This document shows positions 1 to 7,853 of a stretch of DNA of 37,579 bases, piece by piece (position 1 is the first letter of the stretch; each line of letters starts with the position of its first letter). The position numbers were made by a program, and so were the translations under genes. Origin of the DNA: JBBSHJ01 sp038253135 (GTDB taxonomy: Bacteria > Actinomycetota > Actinomycetes > Mycobacteriales > QHCD01). The stretch covers positions 1 to 37,579 of the forward strand of contig JBBSHJ010000025.1 of NCBI GenBank assembly GCA_038253135.1, read 5' to 3'. The notes under the pieces are model-generated. The model was not told the DNA's origin, searched no databases, and was given only the letters and a program-made list of their open reading frames with translations.

Positions 1-53
1 CTGTTCCCCGGCTGCCGGCGGGTGGAGTCCGGATCGACTGGTTCACTGGTCAT
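1..53 (-). CDS. Possible 5' end of a gene running off the window (partial)
   Basis: An ATG reading leftward starts here and stays open to the window edge, giving 17 residues (begins MTSEPVDPDS). A purine-rich GGTGGAGG lies immediately upstream, although closer to the ATG than is usual for a ribosome binding site. Nothing in so short a peptide identifies a family. The call rests only on start, upstream purines and an uninterrupted frame, so it may be chance. Confidence 0.3.
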   Translation of the reverse strand, partial: MTSEPVDPDSTRRQPGN

Positions 54-199
54 GCCTCCACCGCCGACTTGTCCCGGCGGAAACCATCTAGCAAACAGCT
101 TCCCCACCGTCAACCCGGCCCAACGATCACAGGGAACCGGCCACCGAAACCAGTAGCCACCTTCCCTACCGCGGATGTCCTCACTCCAGCAGGTAGCGG

Positions 200-1054
200 T
201 CAGATTCCGAGGGCGTTGCGCGTCGCCTCGCGGGCCTCGCTGACGGCTTCCTTCAGCGGCTTGGCCGCGAATTCCTTGTTGAACGGCTCAACCTTGACCG
301 GCCCGTCGTACCCGATCTCCGTCAACGCAGCGACGAACCCGGCGACGTCGATAACCCCGGTGGTGCAGGGCAGTTCGCGGGCAAGGTCCTGCTGCTCCCG
401 CCGGTCGAGGCCGGTCGGCGCGTCGTTGAGGTCGCAGGCGACCGCGTCTGCGTTGGTGAGGGCGCGCAGGTCGTCGATGCTCTCGCCGGCGGTGTACCAG
501 TGGTAGGTGTCGAGGAAGATCCCGACGTTGGTCGCCCCCGAGGCGGCGATCAGCTCACGCGTCTCGGCCATCGAGTGGACGAAGGGGTACTGCCCGACCT
601 CCCATGACGTCTTGGGCCCGACGTACTCCAGCCCGATCCGGATCCCTGCCGCCGCGACCAGCTCCGCCACGAGCGCGATCCGCTCGGCATGCCGGCCGAA
701 GTTGCGCCGGTAGGTCACCTCGTTGCTGGACGGGTTGATCCACGTCCCGACGCGGGTCACGCCGGCATCCTGCAGAGCCTCGATCACCGCCGGCAGCGCG
801 CCGAGCTGCTGCGCGAAGGTGGCGACGTCGGCGGTCAAGCTGACCGGCAGTCCGGCCGCGCCCCACGTCAGGCCCGCGTCGGAGACCCGCCCGGCGACCG
901 CGGCCGCGTCGTTCTCGCGCAGGTAACCGAGGTCGGGATCGATGCCCCCGTAGGAGAACTCCTGGGCGAGCGACAGGGCGGTCGGGAAGTCGGCCGAAAG
1001 ACCGAGGGCGCCGAGGTTCAGGCTGGGATAGAACGCAGGCACGTGGTTCCTCAT
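200..1054 (-). CDS. Sugar phosphate isomerase/epimerase, xylose isomerase-like TIM barrel
   Basis: The 284-residue product has the length and strand rhythm of the AP-endonuclease-2/xylose-isomerase-like family: cytosolic, metal-dependent TIM barrels that isomerise or epimerise sugars or inositol derivatives. The metal-binding regions are recognisable as GLEYVGPK in the middle, FLDTYHWY later and VKVEPFNKE near the C-terminus, giving the expected Glu, Asp/His and Glu ligands. The longest reading frame begins further upstream, but its extra Arg/Cys-rich residues look non-coding. I chose the ATG of MRNHVPAFYP; a GTG four codons in (position 1042) has a better spaced AGGA and is a real alternative. 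The substrate cannot be read from the sequence. The gene stands alone, divergent from the small ORF at 1285. Confidence 0.8.
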   Translation of the reverse strand: MRNHVPAFYPSLNLGALGLSADFPTALSLAQEFSYGGIDPDLGYLRENDAAAVAGRVSDAGLTWGAAGLPVSLTADVATFAQQLGALPAVIEALQDAGVTRVGTWINPSSNEVTYRRNFGRHAERIALVAELVAAAGIRIGLEYVGPKTSWEVGQYPFVHSMAETRELIAASGATNVGIFLDTYHWYTAGESIDDLRALTNADAVACDLNDAPTGLDRREQQDLARELPCTTGVIDVAGFVAALTEIGYDGPVKVEPFNKEFAAKPLKEAVSEAREATRNALGI

Positions 1055-1284
1055 CTCGTGATGGCTAAAAGTTGCCGGTTGGCGAAGGCGCGGCCAGCGG
1101 CAGGCACACGCGTTCCATCCGACTCGTCCGGGACGGCGTACGCAAGCTGCGGACCGATGCACTGTCCGCCTCTGGCCGGTACGACGTCGCAGCAGCGAAT
1201 ATCGGGTCCGGGTGTCGAATCTGGCGGATCCGCTTCGTCGACCGGTGAAAGCACATCAACGACCCGTCCAGACAGGAGCCGATC

Positions 1285-1461
1285 ATGTACACCAACGTCA
1301 GCCTCACCCACCCGCTCGACGACTACCGCGAGGTCCTGCAGCGGGCCGAAGCGACTCGCCTGGCCCGCCGGATGCTCAGTGAGCGGCGCGAGCAACGCCG
1401 GATCCAGCGCGCCGCCACGACGCGCACACGGACCAGCTACCGACGCTTGCGGATCGCGTGA
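1285..1461 (+). CDS. Small Arg-rich protein, 58 aa, unknown function
   Basis: The frame begins MYTNVSLTHP and ends at TGA. A clear ribosome binding site, ACAGGAG, lies 7-8 nt before the ATG. The middle of the protein is a charged, probably helical stretch rich in Arg, Glu and Ala (for example RAEATRLARR and SERREQRRIQ), and the tail is basic, so nucleic-acid or membrane-surface contact is possible. No family is recognised. Codons are high in GC at the third position like the neighbours, and the strong start site separates it from chance frames. It sits between the divergent isomerase gene and a convergent VOC gene. Confidence 0.55.
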   Translation: MYTNVSLTHPLDDYREVLQRAEATRLARRMLSERREQRRIQRAATTRTRTSYRRLRIA

Positions 1462-1513
1462 CCCGCCAATTGCGCGTAGCCGGTACATCCCACGCCGCGA
1501 CAGACTCGGCTAC

Positions 1514-1879
1514 CTACTGGGTCTGCGCGACGTGCACGCAATTGCCGGCCGGGTCGACGATGACGAATTCCTCGCCCCACGGCTGTGGCTGGATTTCCAC
1601 GACGCGTGTCATGTCCTTGTATGGCGAGGCAGCTATGCGTGCGCTCCAGTCGGCGTAGAGTGACGTGATGTCGCTCGTGCGCAGCCACATCATGGTGTTG
1701 TCCGGGATGACCTGATCCTGCACCGCCGAGACGAAGACGTCGACTCCGTCGCGGTGCAGCGTCGCGAACCCTTCACCGTGCACGGCGCCGTCGAAACCGA
1801 GCACATCGCGCCAGAACGAAACCGCAGTGTCGAAGTCGACCGCAGTCATCACCGGCACCGCGTTTCTGAGTTGAGCCAC
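1514..1879 (-). CDS. VOC family protein (glyoxalase/bleomycin-resistance fold)
   Basis: A 121-residue protein with one vicinal-oxygen-chelate module pair. It opens with NAVPVMTAVDFDTAVSFWRD, the usual first strand and helix of the family, and closes with EEFVIVDPAGNCVHVAQ, the usual last strand (FxxxDPxGN). Such proteins are small cytosolic metalloenzymes or binding proteins that act on antibiotics, glyoxals or other small electrophiles, and the sequence does not say which. Start: ATG of MAQLRNAVPV, followed at once by the first strand. The gene is single; a tRNA gene lies upstream on the same strand. Confidence 0.85.
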   Translation of the reverse strand: MAQLRNAVPVMTAVDFDTAVSFWRDVLGFDGAVHGEGFATLHRDGVDVFVSAVQDQVIPDNTMMWLRTSDITSLYADWSARIAASPYKDMTRVVEIQPQPWGEEFVIVDPAGNCVHVAQTQ

Positions 1880-1922
1880 AGTGCCTCCCTGCGCGATCCG
1901 GGCGGTGATGTTGTTAACGAGA

Positions 1923-1998
1923 TGGAGCCGCCTGTCGGAATCGAACCGACGACCTGTTCATTACGAGTGAACCGCTCTGCCGACTGAGCTAAGGCGGC
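1923..1998 (-). tRNA. tRNA-Thr (anticodon CGT)
   Basis: Read on the minus strand, the sequence folds as a full cloverleaf. The 7-bp acceptor is GCCGCCT paired with AGGCGGC, the D-arm region is TAGCTCAGTCGGCAGAGC, the anticodon stem GTTCA/TGAAC encloses loop CTCGTAA, and the T-arm is GTCGGTTCGATTCCGAC. The anticodon CGT reads the ACG codon for threonine. The 3' CCA is encoded (1923-1925) after the discriminator base at 1926. Short type-I variable loop, 73 nt without CCA. Confidence 0.95.
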
Positions 1999-2052
1999 GA
2001 CCGATCGAGTCTAACGGAACCGCAGCCGGCCGGCCGCGCACCCGTTCCGCGG

Positions 2053-2895
2053 TCAGCCGCCGACGGGGCCGTCGCTGGCGGCCGACCCGTCGTACGCCTC
2101 CCGCGACCCGCACACCGATGCCTTGCTGCAGACGCAGCGCCGGCCGCCATCGTTGAGGCGTACGACGACCGAATCGCGCGGCACGCTGTGCCCGACCACC
2201 CGGCCGGCGCCCTCGGGAGTGTCGACGGCCTCCCCGACCGCCGGCGCCGTGCGGGCGAATTCCTCATACAGCGGATGCTCGTACTTCAGGCAGCACATCA
2301 GCCGCCCGCACGCGCCCGAGATCCGCATCGGATTGACCGGCAGGTCCTGGTCCTTGGCCATCCGGATCGACACCGGCTCGAAGTCCTTGAGGAAGGTCGC
2401 GCAGCACAGATCGCGCCCGCAGGAGCCGATGCCGCCCTGCACCTTCGCCTCATCGCGGGCGGACACCTGTCGTAGCTCGACCCGGCAGTGCAGGGTCGCG
2501 CCGAGATCGCGTACCAGCGAGCGGAAGTCGACGCGGTGCGGCGCCGAGAAGTAGATCATCGTCCGGCCGTCCTCGGGCAGGTGGTCGATCCCCACGACCT
2601 TCATCGGCAGCTCGTGCTCGCGGATGAGGCGCCGCGAGGCGACCTTGGCCTCCGCGTTGCGCTTGCGCATCAGCTCGGCCCGCTCGAGCGCGTCGGCGTT
2701 GGCCATGCCCACGAGCCGCGGCAGATCACCGATCACGTCCTCGGACCACTGCGGTGCCCACATGCACTCCGCCACCTCGGGCGGGCCGTCCGTCGGCACC
2801 AGGACCCGGTCGCCGACCTGCGGCGAGAGATCACCGGGATCGAAGTAATAGAGCCGGCCGTATCGCGTGAAGCTGACCGCGCACACCATGCCCAT
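2053..2895 (-). CDS. PSP1 domain-containing protein (YaaT-like)
   Basis: The 280-residue product carries the PSP1 C-terminal domain: VGIDHLPEDGRTMIYFSAPH then RVDFRSLVRDLG and the cysteine-bearing block CGRDLCCATFL, followed by SGACGRLMCCLKYE. The conserved cysteines are those by which the family is recognised. In Bacillus the homologue YaaT works with RNase Y in mRNA processing and sporulation control; in actinomycetes the gene sits next to holB, as here, and its role is not settled. Start chosen at the ATG of MGMVCAVSFT because the family begins at this point and the upstream extension is low-complexity; a second ATG two codons on (2889) is equally possible. It follows holB on the same strand after about 300 bp. 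Confidence 0.88.
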   Translation of the reverse strand: MGMVCAVSFTRYGRLYYFDPGDLSPQVGDRVLVPTDGPPEVAECMWAPQWSEDVIGDLPRLVGMANADALERAELMRKRNAEAKVASRRLIREHELPMKVVGIDHLPEDGRTMIYFSAPHRVDFRSLVRDLGATLHCRVELRQVSARDEAKVQGGIGSCGRDLCCATFLKDFEPVSIRMAKDQDLPVNPMRISGACGRLMCCLKYEHPLYEEFARTAPAVGEAVDTPEGAGRVVGHSVPRDSVVVRLNDGGRRCVCSKASVCGSREAYDGSAASDGPVGG

Positions 2896-3201
2896 CCACG
2901 TCACGGTACGCCGTGGGTTCGCCGGCCGGCGGCGGTCCCGCGCCCGGGGCCGGGCGCCCCGATGTCCTGGACCTGCCGCGGGTAGCAGGAAGCGCCGGAA
3001 ACCGTCCGTCGCCGCCCGGCCGGTGGACATCGGTCAGCGACGTCGTGCCGTCGCGTGTCGGCGCTGGCACGTCGGGCTCGGTGCGGACGTCGTACGCCGG
3101 CTCGCTCAGGTTGCGGCGCGGCGGTGGTCTGCGGCCCGCCGAGGGCCGGCGAGGCCGTCACCGCGGGAGCCCTATCGTTTCCGATCGCCTTTCGTGCCCA
3201 C
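2896..3201. other. Intergenic region between holB and the PSP1 gene, hairpin only
   Basis: About 300 bp without a convincing gene; the frames that cross it are Arg/Pro/Gly-rich and lack start signals. The one clear structure is a palindrome at 2940-2957 (GCGCCCGG, 2 nt, CCGGGCGC), which could end holB transcription or mark the 5' side of the PSP1 transcript. No U-tract follows it on either strand. Confidence 0.5.
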
Positions 3202-4380
3202 TCACACCAGGGCCGCGACCATGGCCTCGACGGCGATCCGCGGCTTGACCGCCAGCTCGATCGCCTCACGGCAGGCGAGCACCGCCTCGAGCCGGCGCAA
3301 CGCGACCTCGCGGGAGGTGGTCTCCGCCGTCCTCGCCACGTCGGCCGCCGCGTCGGGATGGGCCGGTGCGACATCGGCGCAATACTGCCGGATCAGCACG
3401 TCGCGGTAGAACGCGGCGAGGTCGACGAGCGCCCGGTCGAGGGCGTCGCGCTGGGTGCGGGTGGCCCGCGATTTCTGCCGTCGCTCGAGGTCCTTGAGCG
3501 CCGCCGAGCTGCCGCGCGAGGCGGCCGCCGTACCCTTGCCGGTCCCGCCGGCGCCGTACGCCGTCGCCAGCTCGTCGCGCTCCGGCCCGTCGAGCTCGGC
3601 CGATCGTGCCGTCGCTTCCTTCTCGGCGGCCAGCACGAGCCGGTCCGCCGCCCTGAGCGCGGCGCCGAGCGAGGTGGCAGCAGCTGGTACGGCGAGCACG
3701 GCCGCCCGCCGCTCCCGGGCCTCTTCATCGCGCGCCAGCCGCCGGGCTCGGCCCACGTGGCCCTGGGCCGCGGCCGCAGCCCAGGCCGCCAGGTCGGGCT
3801 CGACGCCGTCGCGCCGCTCCAGCACGGCGGCGACATCGGCGGCGCGCGGCGTGCGGAGCGCGACCGAGCGGCAGCGGGAGCGGATCGTCAGCGCGACGTC
3901 GTCGGGGTGCGCGGAGGGGGCGCAGAGCAGGAACACCGTGCGTGGGGTCGGCTCCTCGACCGCCTTTAGCAGCGCGTTGGACGCGCCCTCGGTGAGGCGG
4001 TCCGCGTCCTCGATGATGACCACCTGCCACCGGCCGCCGGACGGCGCGCGAGCCGCATTGCGCACGATCGCCCGCATCCCGTCGACGCCGATCGAGAGCC
4101 CCTGCGGCACCACGAGGGTGACGTCGGCGTGCGTGCCGGCGCGCGCGGTGTGGCAGTCGGCGCACTCGCCGCAACCCTGCCGCTCGCACAGCAGCGCCGC
4201 GGCGAACGCCAGCGCGGCAATCGACCGGCCCGAACCGGGCGGGCCGGTGAGCAGCCAGGAATTCGTCATCCGGCCGGCGGCGACCGGGGTGCGGGCGACG
4301 ATCTGGGCGGCCGCGGCCGCGGCGTCGCTCAGGGCCTCGACCGCCTCCGGCTGCCCCACGACTTCCGCCCAGACCTGCAC
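3202..4380 (-). CDS. holB: DNA polymerase III subunit delta'
   Basis: A 392-residue clamp-loader subunit: the stator of the gamma/tau complex that opens the sliding clamp at replication forks. The N-terminus has VVGQPEAVEAL (box II of the clamp-loader AAA+ fold). A P-loop relic GPPGSGRS at residues 46-53 has Arg in place of the catalytic Lys, as expected for delta', which does not hydrolyse ATP. A zinc-binding set Cys65, Cys70, Cys73 and Cys76 follows, then IIEDADRLTEGASNALLK and the SRC motif in IRSRCRSV. The start is the GTG of VQVWAEVVGQ, where the family begins; a longer frame is open upstream but not convincing. The C-terminal half is Ala-rich and variable, as in other actinomycetes. In many relatives tmk lies directly upstream; here two exported-protein genes have come between. 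Confidence 0.93.
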   Translation of the reverse strand: MQVWAEVVGQPEAVEALSDAAAAAAQIVARTPVAAGRMTNSWLLTGPPGSGRSIAALAFAAALLCERQGCGECADCHTARAGTHADVTLVVPQGLSIGVDGMRAIVRNAARAPSGGRWQVVIIEDADRLTEGASNALLKAVEEPTPRTVFLLCAPSAHPDDVALTIRSRCRSVALRTPRAADVAAVLERRDGVEPDLAAWAAAAAQGHVGRARRLARDEEARERRAAVLAVPAAATSLGAALRAADRLVLAAEKEATARSAELDGPERDELATAYGAGGTGKGTAAASRGSSAALKDLERRQKSRATRTQRDALDRALVDLAAFYRDVLIRQYCADVAPAHPDAAADVARTAETTSREVALRRLEAVLACREAIELAVKPRIAVEAMVAALV

Positions 4381-4494
4381 TGGGCCAGCTTGCCACGGCG
4401 GTACGACGCGCGGACAGTCGCCGGATCTCGCCGGATTTTCCTCACTTCGGCGTAACCGCCCGGCCACCGGTGTCGGCTACGGTCCCTCCGACCG

Positions 4495-4540
4495 ACTTTT
4501 GGCGGCTGGCCGTCGTACCCGACGCACGGCCGCCAAAAGT
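4495..4540. promoter_or_regulatory. Perfect 12-bp inverted repeat in a divergent gap
   Basis: ACTTTTGGCGGC (4495-4506) is repeated inverted as GCCGCCAAAAGT (4529-4540), with 22 nt between. A second, alternative pairing (GGCCGT with ACGGCC) lies inside. The element sits between holB (minus) and the metallophosphoesterase gene (plus), 22 bp upstream of the latter's start codon. It could be an operator or an RNA hairpin in the leader of that gene. No U-tract follows. Confidence 0.5.
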
Positions 4541-4562
4541 GGCATGGAGTGGAGGATCGCGC

Positions 4563-6770
4563 ATGTGCACGGAGGACCACGCAATACCCCGACGCCGGTT
4601 TCTCAGCGGAATCGGTCTCGGCACCGCGCTGGCGGGCACGGGCGGGCTCGCGCTGCCGAGCGTGGCCGGTGCCACCACCTCGGACGGCGTACCGGCGGGC
4701 CAGGGATTCGCGCTGGTCGCCGACACCCATCTCAACCCGGCGGTCCCGGTGCGAACGTCCCGCATGACGCAGGTCTTCGCCGCGATCCTCGCCCGCGACC
4801 CTGCGGTCGTCCTGCATTGCGGCGACATCACCGACACCGGTTTCGTCGAGGAGTTCGCGCTCTACGAGAGCACCGTCCCGGCGGCCCTGGCCGCGCGGAT
4901 CCATTACACGCCGGGCAATCACGAGCTGCGGTGGGACGCGGCCGCGGGCGAGACGTTCCGCCGGTTCTGCGGGCCGAAGCCGTCCTCGTTCGACGCCGCG
5001 GGCCTGCACTTCGTCGCGCTCGACCCGGCGATGCTGTTACAGGAGCCCGCGCATTTCGGCGGGGCGTTGCTCGACTGGCTCGAGCGCGATCTGGCCAGGG
5101 TCCCGTCCGGTAGGCCGATCGCGCTCTTCCAGCACCATCCCATCGGCGATCAGTGGTTCTTCGACGACGACCAGGATCGGTTCCTCTCCCTCACGGCGAG
5201 GTACGACGTGCGGGCACTTTTCGCCGGGCACCTGCACCGGCAGTTCGTCAGCGCCATGAACGGTCTGGTCGAGGTCACGCTCAACGCCGTCATCAACACG
5301 GCGACCTACTACTGGGCGCAGCCGGCGGCGTCCGCTGACGGCCGGTCCGTGCTGGAGGTGACCCGCGTCGATCTCGCCGCGGACGGTACGCCGACGACGA
5401 CGCCGATCGTGACGATTCCCCTGGCCGGGCCGCGGATCGCCCGAGCGGCCCGGCCCGTCTCGATCAGCACGGGCGCGGCGACACGCGGCGCCGTACCCGT
5501 CACGGTCCGCACCGCCGGCGTGGCCACCTCCGTCGGTGCCCAGGTGCTGTCCGACGTCGTCTGGTCCGGCAGCCTCACGATCCCGTTTGAGCCGCTGGAG
5601 CCGGACGGGCACGGCACGACGTGGCGCGGCACCGTTGATGTGTCCACCCGCTTTCCCGGTGCGCAAGGGATCCGGGTCCGGTCGACCGACGACACCGGCT
5701 TCTGGGACGACTACCGCACCATCAGCCTGCCGACGCGGGCCGGCGACCCGCGGCAACGGTGGCAACTCGATCTCGGCGAGGGCGTGCAGGCCGGCCTGGC
5801 GGTGGCCGGCAACACCGTCGTCGCATCGACCACGGGCGGGACCGTCACCGCGATCGAGCTTTCGGACGGGCGCGGCCGGCTCCGCTGGCAACGCCGCGTG
5901 GGCCCCATCTACCGGGAAGCCGCGATCAACGACGAGCTGGCGATGGTCCCGTCAACGGACCACTCCCTGACCGCCTTCGACGTGGCCGGCGGACGCACCC
6001 GCTGGCGCGCCGACCTCGGCGCGCCGCTGCTCGGCAGTGCGCTGGCCACGGGGGTCGACGGCACCGCGGTCGTCATCGCGACGGCCGGGACCACCGCGAC
6101 CGCACTTGACGCCGCGACCGGAAAGAGCCTGTGGCGCAGCGACATCGGCGGTTTCTGCGCCGGTCGCGCGGCCTGCGACGGCACCCTGGTCTACCTCGGC
6201 AGTGGTGACGGGCGGACGCATGCCCTCGACGCCCGGACCGGCGCGCCGGTCTGGCAGTTCGCCAACCGCGCGGACACCACCGATCCGCACGTCCTGCTGC
6301 TCTACGGCCCGTGGGACGACCGGGTGCAACTCGCCGGCACGGACGTCGTGCTGTCCTGCACGGTATCCGCGACCTGGGGTCTCTCACGGGCGGACGGCAC
6401 GGCCAGGTGGTCGGTGCCCGGTTCCTGCATGTATTCCACGCCCCGCCTCACCATCCTCGGCGGTACGCCGTGCGCCCTGCTCGTGCAGGAACGCGGGCTG
6501 ACGCGGCTGGTCGAGGTCGAGACCGGGACGATCCGCTGGGAGGCCCAGCTGGGCTGGCCCTGCTTCAATTCCGGCGCGATCATCGTCGGCGGCACGGCGT
6601 GGATCGCCGGCGTCAATGGGCACCTCGGCGCGGTCGACCTCGCGACCGGAGCGATCGGACCGATCGTCCGGCTATCAACGGCCTACACCTATTCCGAGCC
6701 GGTGGTCGTCCACGACCAAGTGGTGATCGCCGACCAGAGCGGCACCGTGCGCGGCGTCACCGTGCCGTGA
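4563..6770 (+). CDS. Tat-exported metallophosphoesterase fused to a PQQ-type beta-propeller
   Basis: A 735-residue predicted exported enzyme. It opens with a twin-arginine signal (RRRFLSG at residues 10-16, then a hydrophobic stretch to about residue 38). A calcineurin-like phosphoesterase domain follows with its metal ligands visible: ADTH (53-56), GDITD (87-91), GNH (118-120), HH near 191-192 and GHLH (222-225). A spacer with Ig-like strand pattern spans roughly 290-410. From about 430 to the end are WRxDLG/W-type blades (RWQLDLGEGV, TRWRADLG, KSLWRSDIGG, VWQFANRADT, TARWSVPGSC) of a PQQ-like repeat propeller. The start is fixed by GGAGG 7 nt upstream of the ATG. It probably hydrolyses a phosphoester outside the membrane, with the propeller binding substrate or partner; the substrate is unknown. 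It converges on the lectin-type gene, with 13 bp between the stops. Confidence 0.85.
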   Translation: MCTEDHAIPRRRFLSGIGLGTALAGTGGLALPSVAGATTSDGVPAGQGFALVADTHLNPAVPVRTSRMTQVFAAILARDPAVVLHCGDITDTGFVEEFALYESTVPAALAARIHYTPGNHELRWDAAAGETFRRFCGPKPSSFDAAGLHFVALDPAMLLQEPAHFGGALLDWLERDLARVPSGRPIALFQHHPIGDQWFFDDDQDRFLSLTARYDVRALFAGHLHRQFVSAMNGLVEVTLNAVINTATYYWAQPAASADGRSVLEVTRVDLAADGTPTTTPIVTIPLAGPRIARAARPVSISTGAATRGAVPVTVRTAGVATSVGAQVLSDVVWSGSLTIPFEPLEPDGHGTTWRGTVDVSTRFPGAQGIRVRSTDDTGFWDDYRTISLPTRAGDPRQRWQLDLGEGVQAGLAVAGNTVVASTTGGTVTAIELSDGRGRLRWQRRVGPIYREAAINDELAMVPSTDHSLTAFDVAGGRTRWRADLGAPLLGSALATGVDGTAVVIATAGTTATALDAATGKSLWRSDIGGFCAGRAACDGTLVYLGSGDGRTHALDARTGAPVWQFANRADTTDPHVLLLYGPWDDRVQLAGTDVVLSCTVSATWGLSRADGTARWSVPGSCMYSTPRLTILGGTPCALLVQERGLTRLVEVETGTIRWEAQLGWPCFNSGAIIVGGTAWIAGVNGHLGAVDLATGAIGPIVRLSTAYTYSEPVVVHDQVVIADQSGTVRGVTVP

Positions 6771-6783
6771 ATCCGCGGACCGG

Positions 6784-7758
6784 CTACGGGCGCGGGCGGG
6801 TCCAGAGCGTCTGACCCGAGTAATTGGCCAATTGCAGGTGACGATCGTAACCGCGGAAATACACCCCGGTCGTGCTCGTGGCCCAGATCGCCCAGATCGC
6901 CTTGCCCTTGTCATAGATGAAGACCGGGCCGCCGGGCTGGGCAACGAGGACGGCGCCCTTCTTGCCGGCGGTGCCGCTGGACCAGACGCCGACGACGCGC
7001 TTGCCGCTGAAGTCGTAGAGCACCATGTTCCCGTCGGTCTGCATGAACATCTCGTACGGATTGGAGTCGTCGTAGTCGTACGACGTCTTCCAGACCACGT
7101 TGCCTCGGTTGGCGCGCTGAAAATGGTTGCTCCAGACCTCGGTGCCGCTGGCCATTCCGCTCGCGGCGAACGCGCCGAGGTCTCCGTTGGGAGCGATGCC
7201 GAAACGGTTGGCACCGGTGCCGGCGGTGTGGGTCTGCCAGAGAATCAGGCCGAGACTGGACCGCACGGTGACGTTGCCATTGCTCTCGATCATGAGGCGG
7301 TTGCCCGTGCCCGACGTACCGGCCGACCACACCACCTTCTCCGCGGTGTAGTCCCACTCGATCAAATTACCGCTGGCGTTGAATTGCAGCAGGAAGGCGA
7401 GCCCGGGGTAGGTGAGCATGTACTCGTAAGGCTGCTGGTGCATCACCGACGGCATACCGGTGCCCGTGGCCAGACACTCCTCGGACCCGGCGCCCCGGCA
7501 CAGGTAGCTGCCGGTGAAATCGCCGGGGAAGGCTTTGGCCGCGGCCTTCGCACCGGTGGAAGCAGCCAGGCGCTGCTGCAGCGACCGCGCGTGGGCGGTC
7601 CGGGCGGCCTTCACCTTCGCACCCTGCGACGAGTGCACGATCTGACCGGGAACGCCGGATCGGAGATCGGAGGCGGCACCGGCCGTTGCGGCCAGGGCGC
7701 CCGCTCCGAGCAGCGCCGCGACACCCGAGATGAGGCACGTCCTCAACACCGCTCGCAT
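6784..7758 (-). CDS. Secreted B-lectin (bulb-type mannose-lectin) domain protein
   Basis: A 324-residue protein with a cleavable-looking signal peptide (MRAVLRTCLISGVAALLGAG and an Ala-rich region to about residue 30). Several beta-prism-II type repeats follow. One carries the canonical mannose-binding motif QxDxNxVxY (QTDGNMVLY); others are degenerate (FNASGNLIEW, IESNGNVTVR, IAPNGDLGAF). Repeated VWS/LWQ/VWK tryptophan strands fit the fold. It likely acts outside the cell on mannose-type glycans, but this is inferred only from the one intact motif. Two cysteines in the YLCRGAGSEECLA stretch could form a disulfide. Start ATG with AGGGAG about 9 nt upstream. It lies downstream of the MFS-dTMP kinase gene on the same strand, 95 bp away. 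Confidence 0.8.
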   Translation of the reverse strand: MRAVLRTCLISGVAALLGAGALAATAGAASDLRSGVPGQIVHSSQGAKVKAARTAHARSLQQRLAASTGAKAAAKAFPGDFTGSYLCRGAGSEECLATGTGMPSVMHQQPYEYMLTYPGLAFLLQFNASGNLIEWDYTAEKVVWSAGTSGTGNRLMIESNGNVTVRSSLGLILWQTHTAGTGANRFGIAPNGDLGAFAASGMASGTEVWSNHFQRANRGNVVWKTSYDYDDSNPYEMFMQTDGNMVLYDFSGKRVVGVWSSGTAGKKGAVLVAQPGGPVFIYDKGKAIWAIWATSTTGVYFRGYDRHLQLANYSGQTLWTRPRP

Positions 7759-7853
7759 CCGGAAGACTCCCTCGTCGCGATTTCCGGCGCGGCCGAACGG
7801 CAGCGCTCCCCTTGCCATCCGCACCGTACGCCTCCACCGGGCCGATGCACTGG

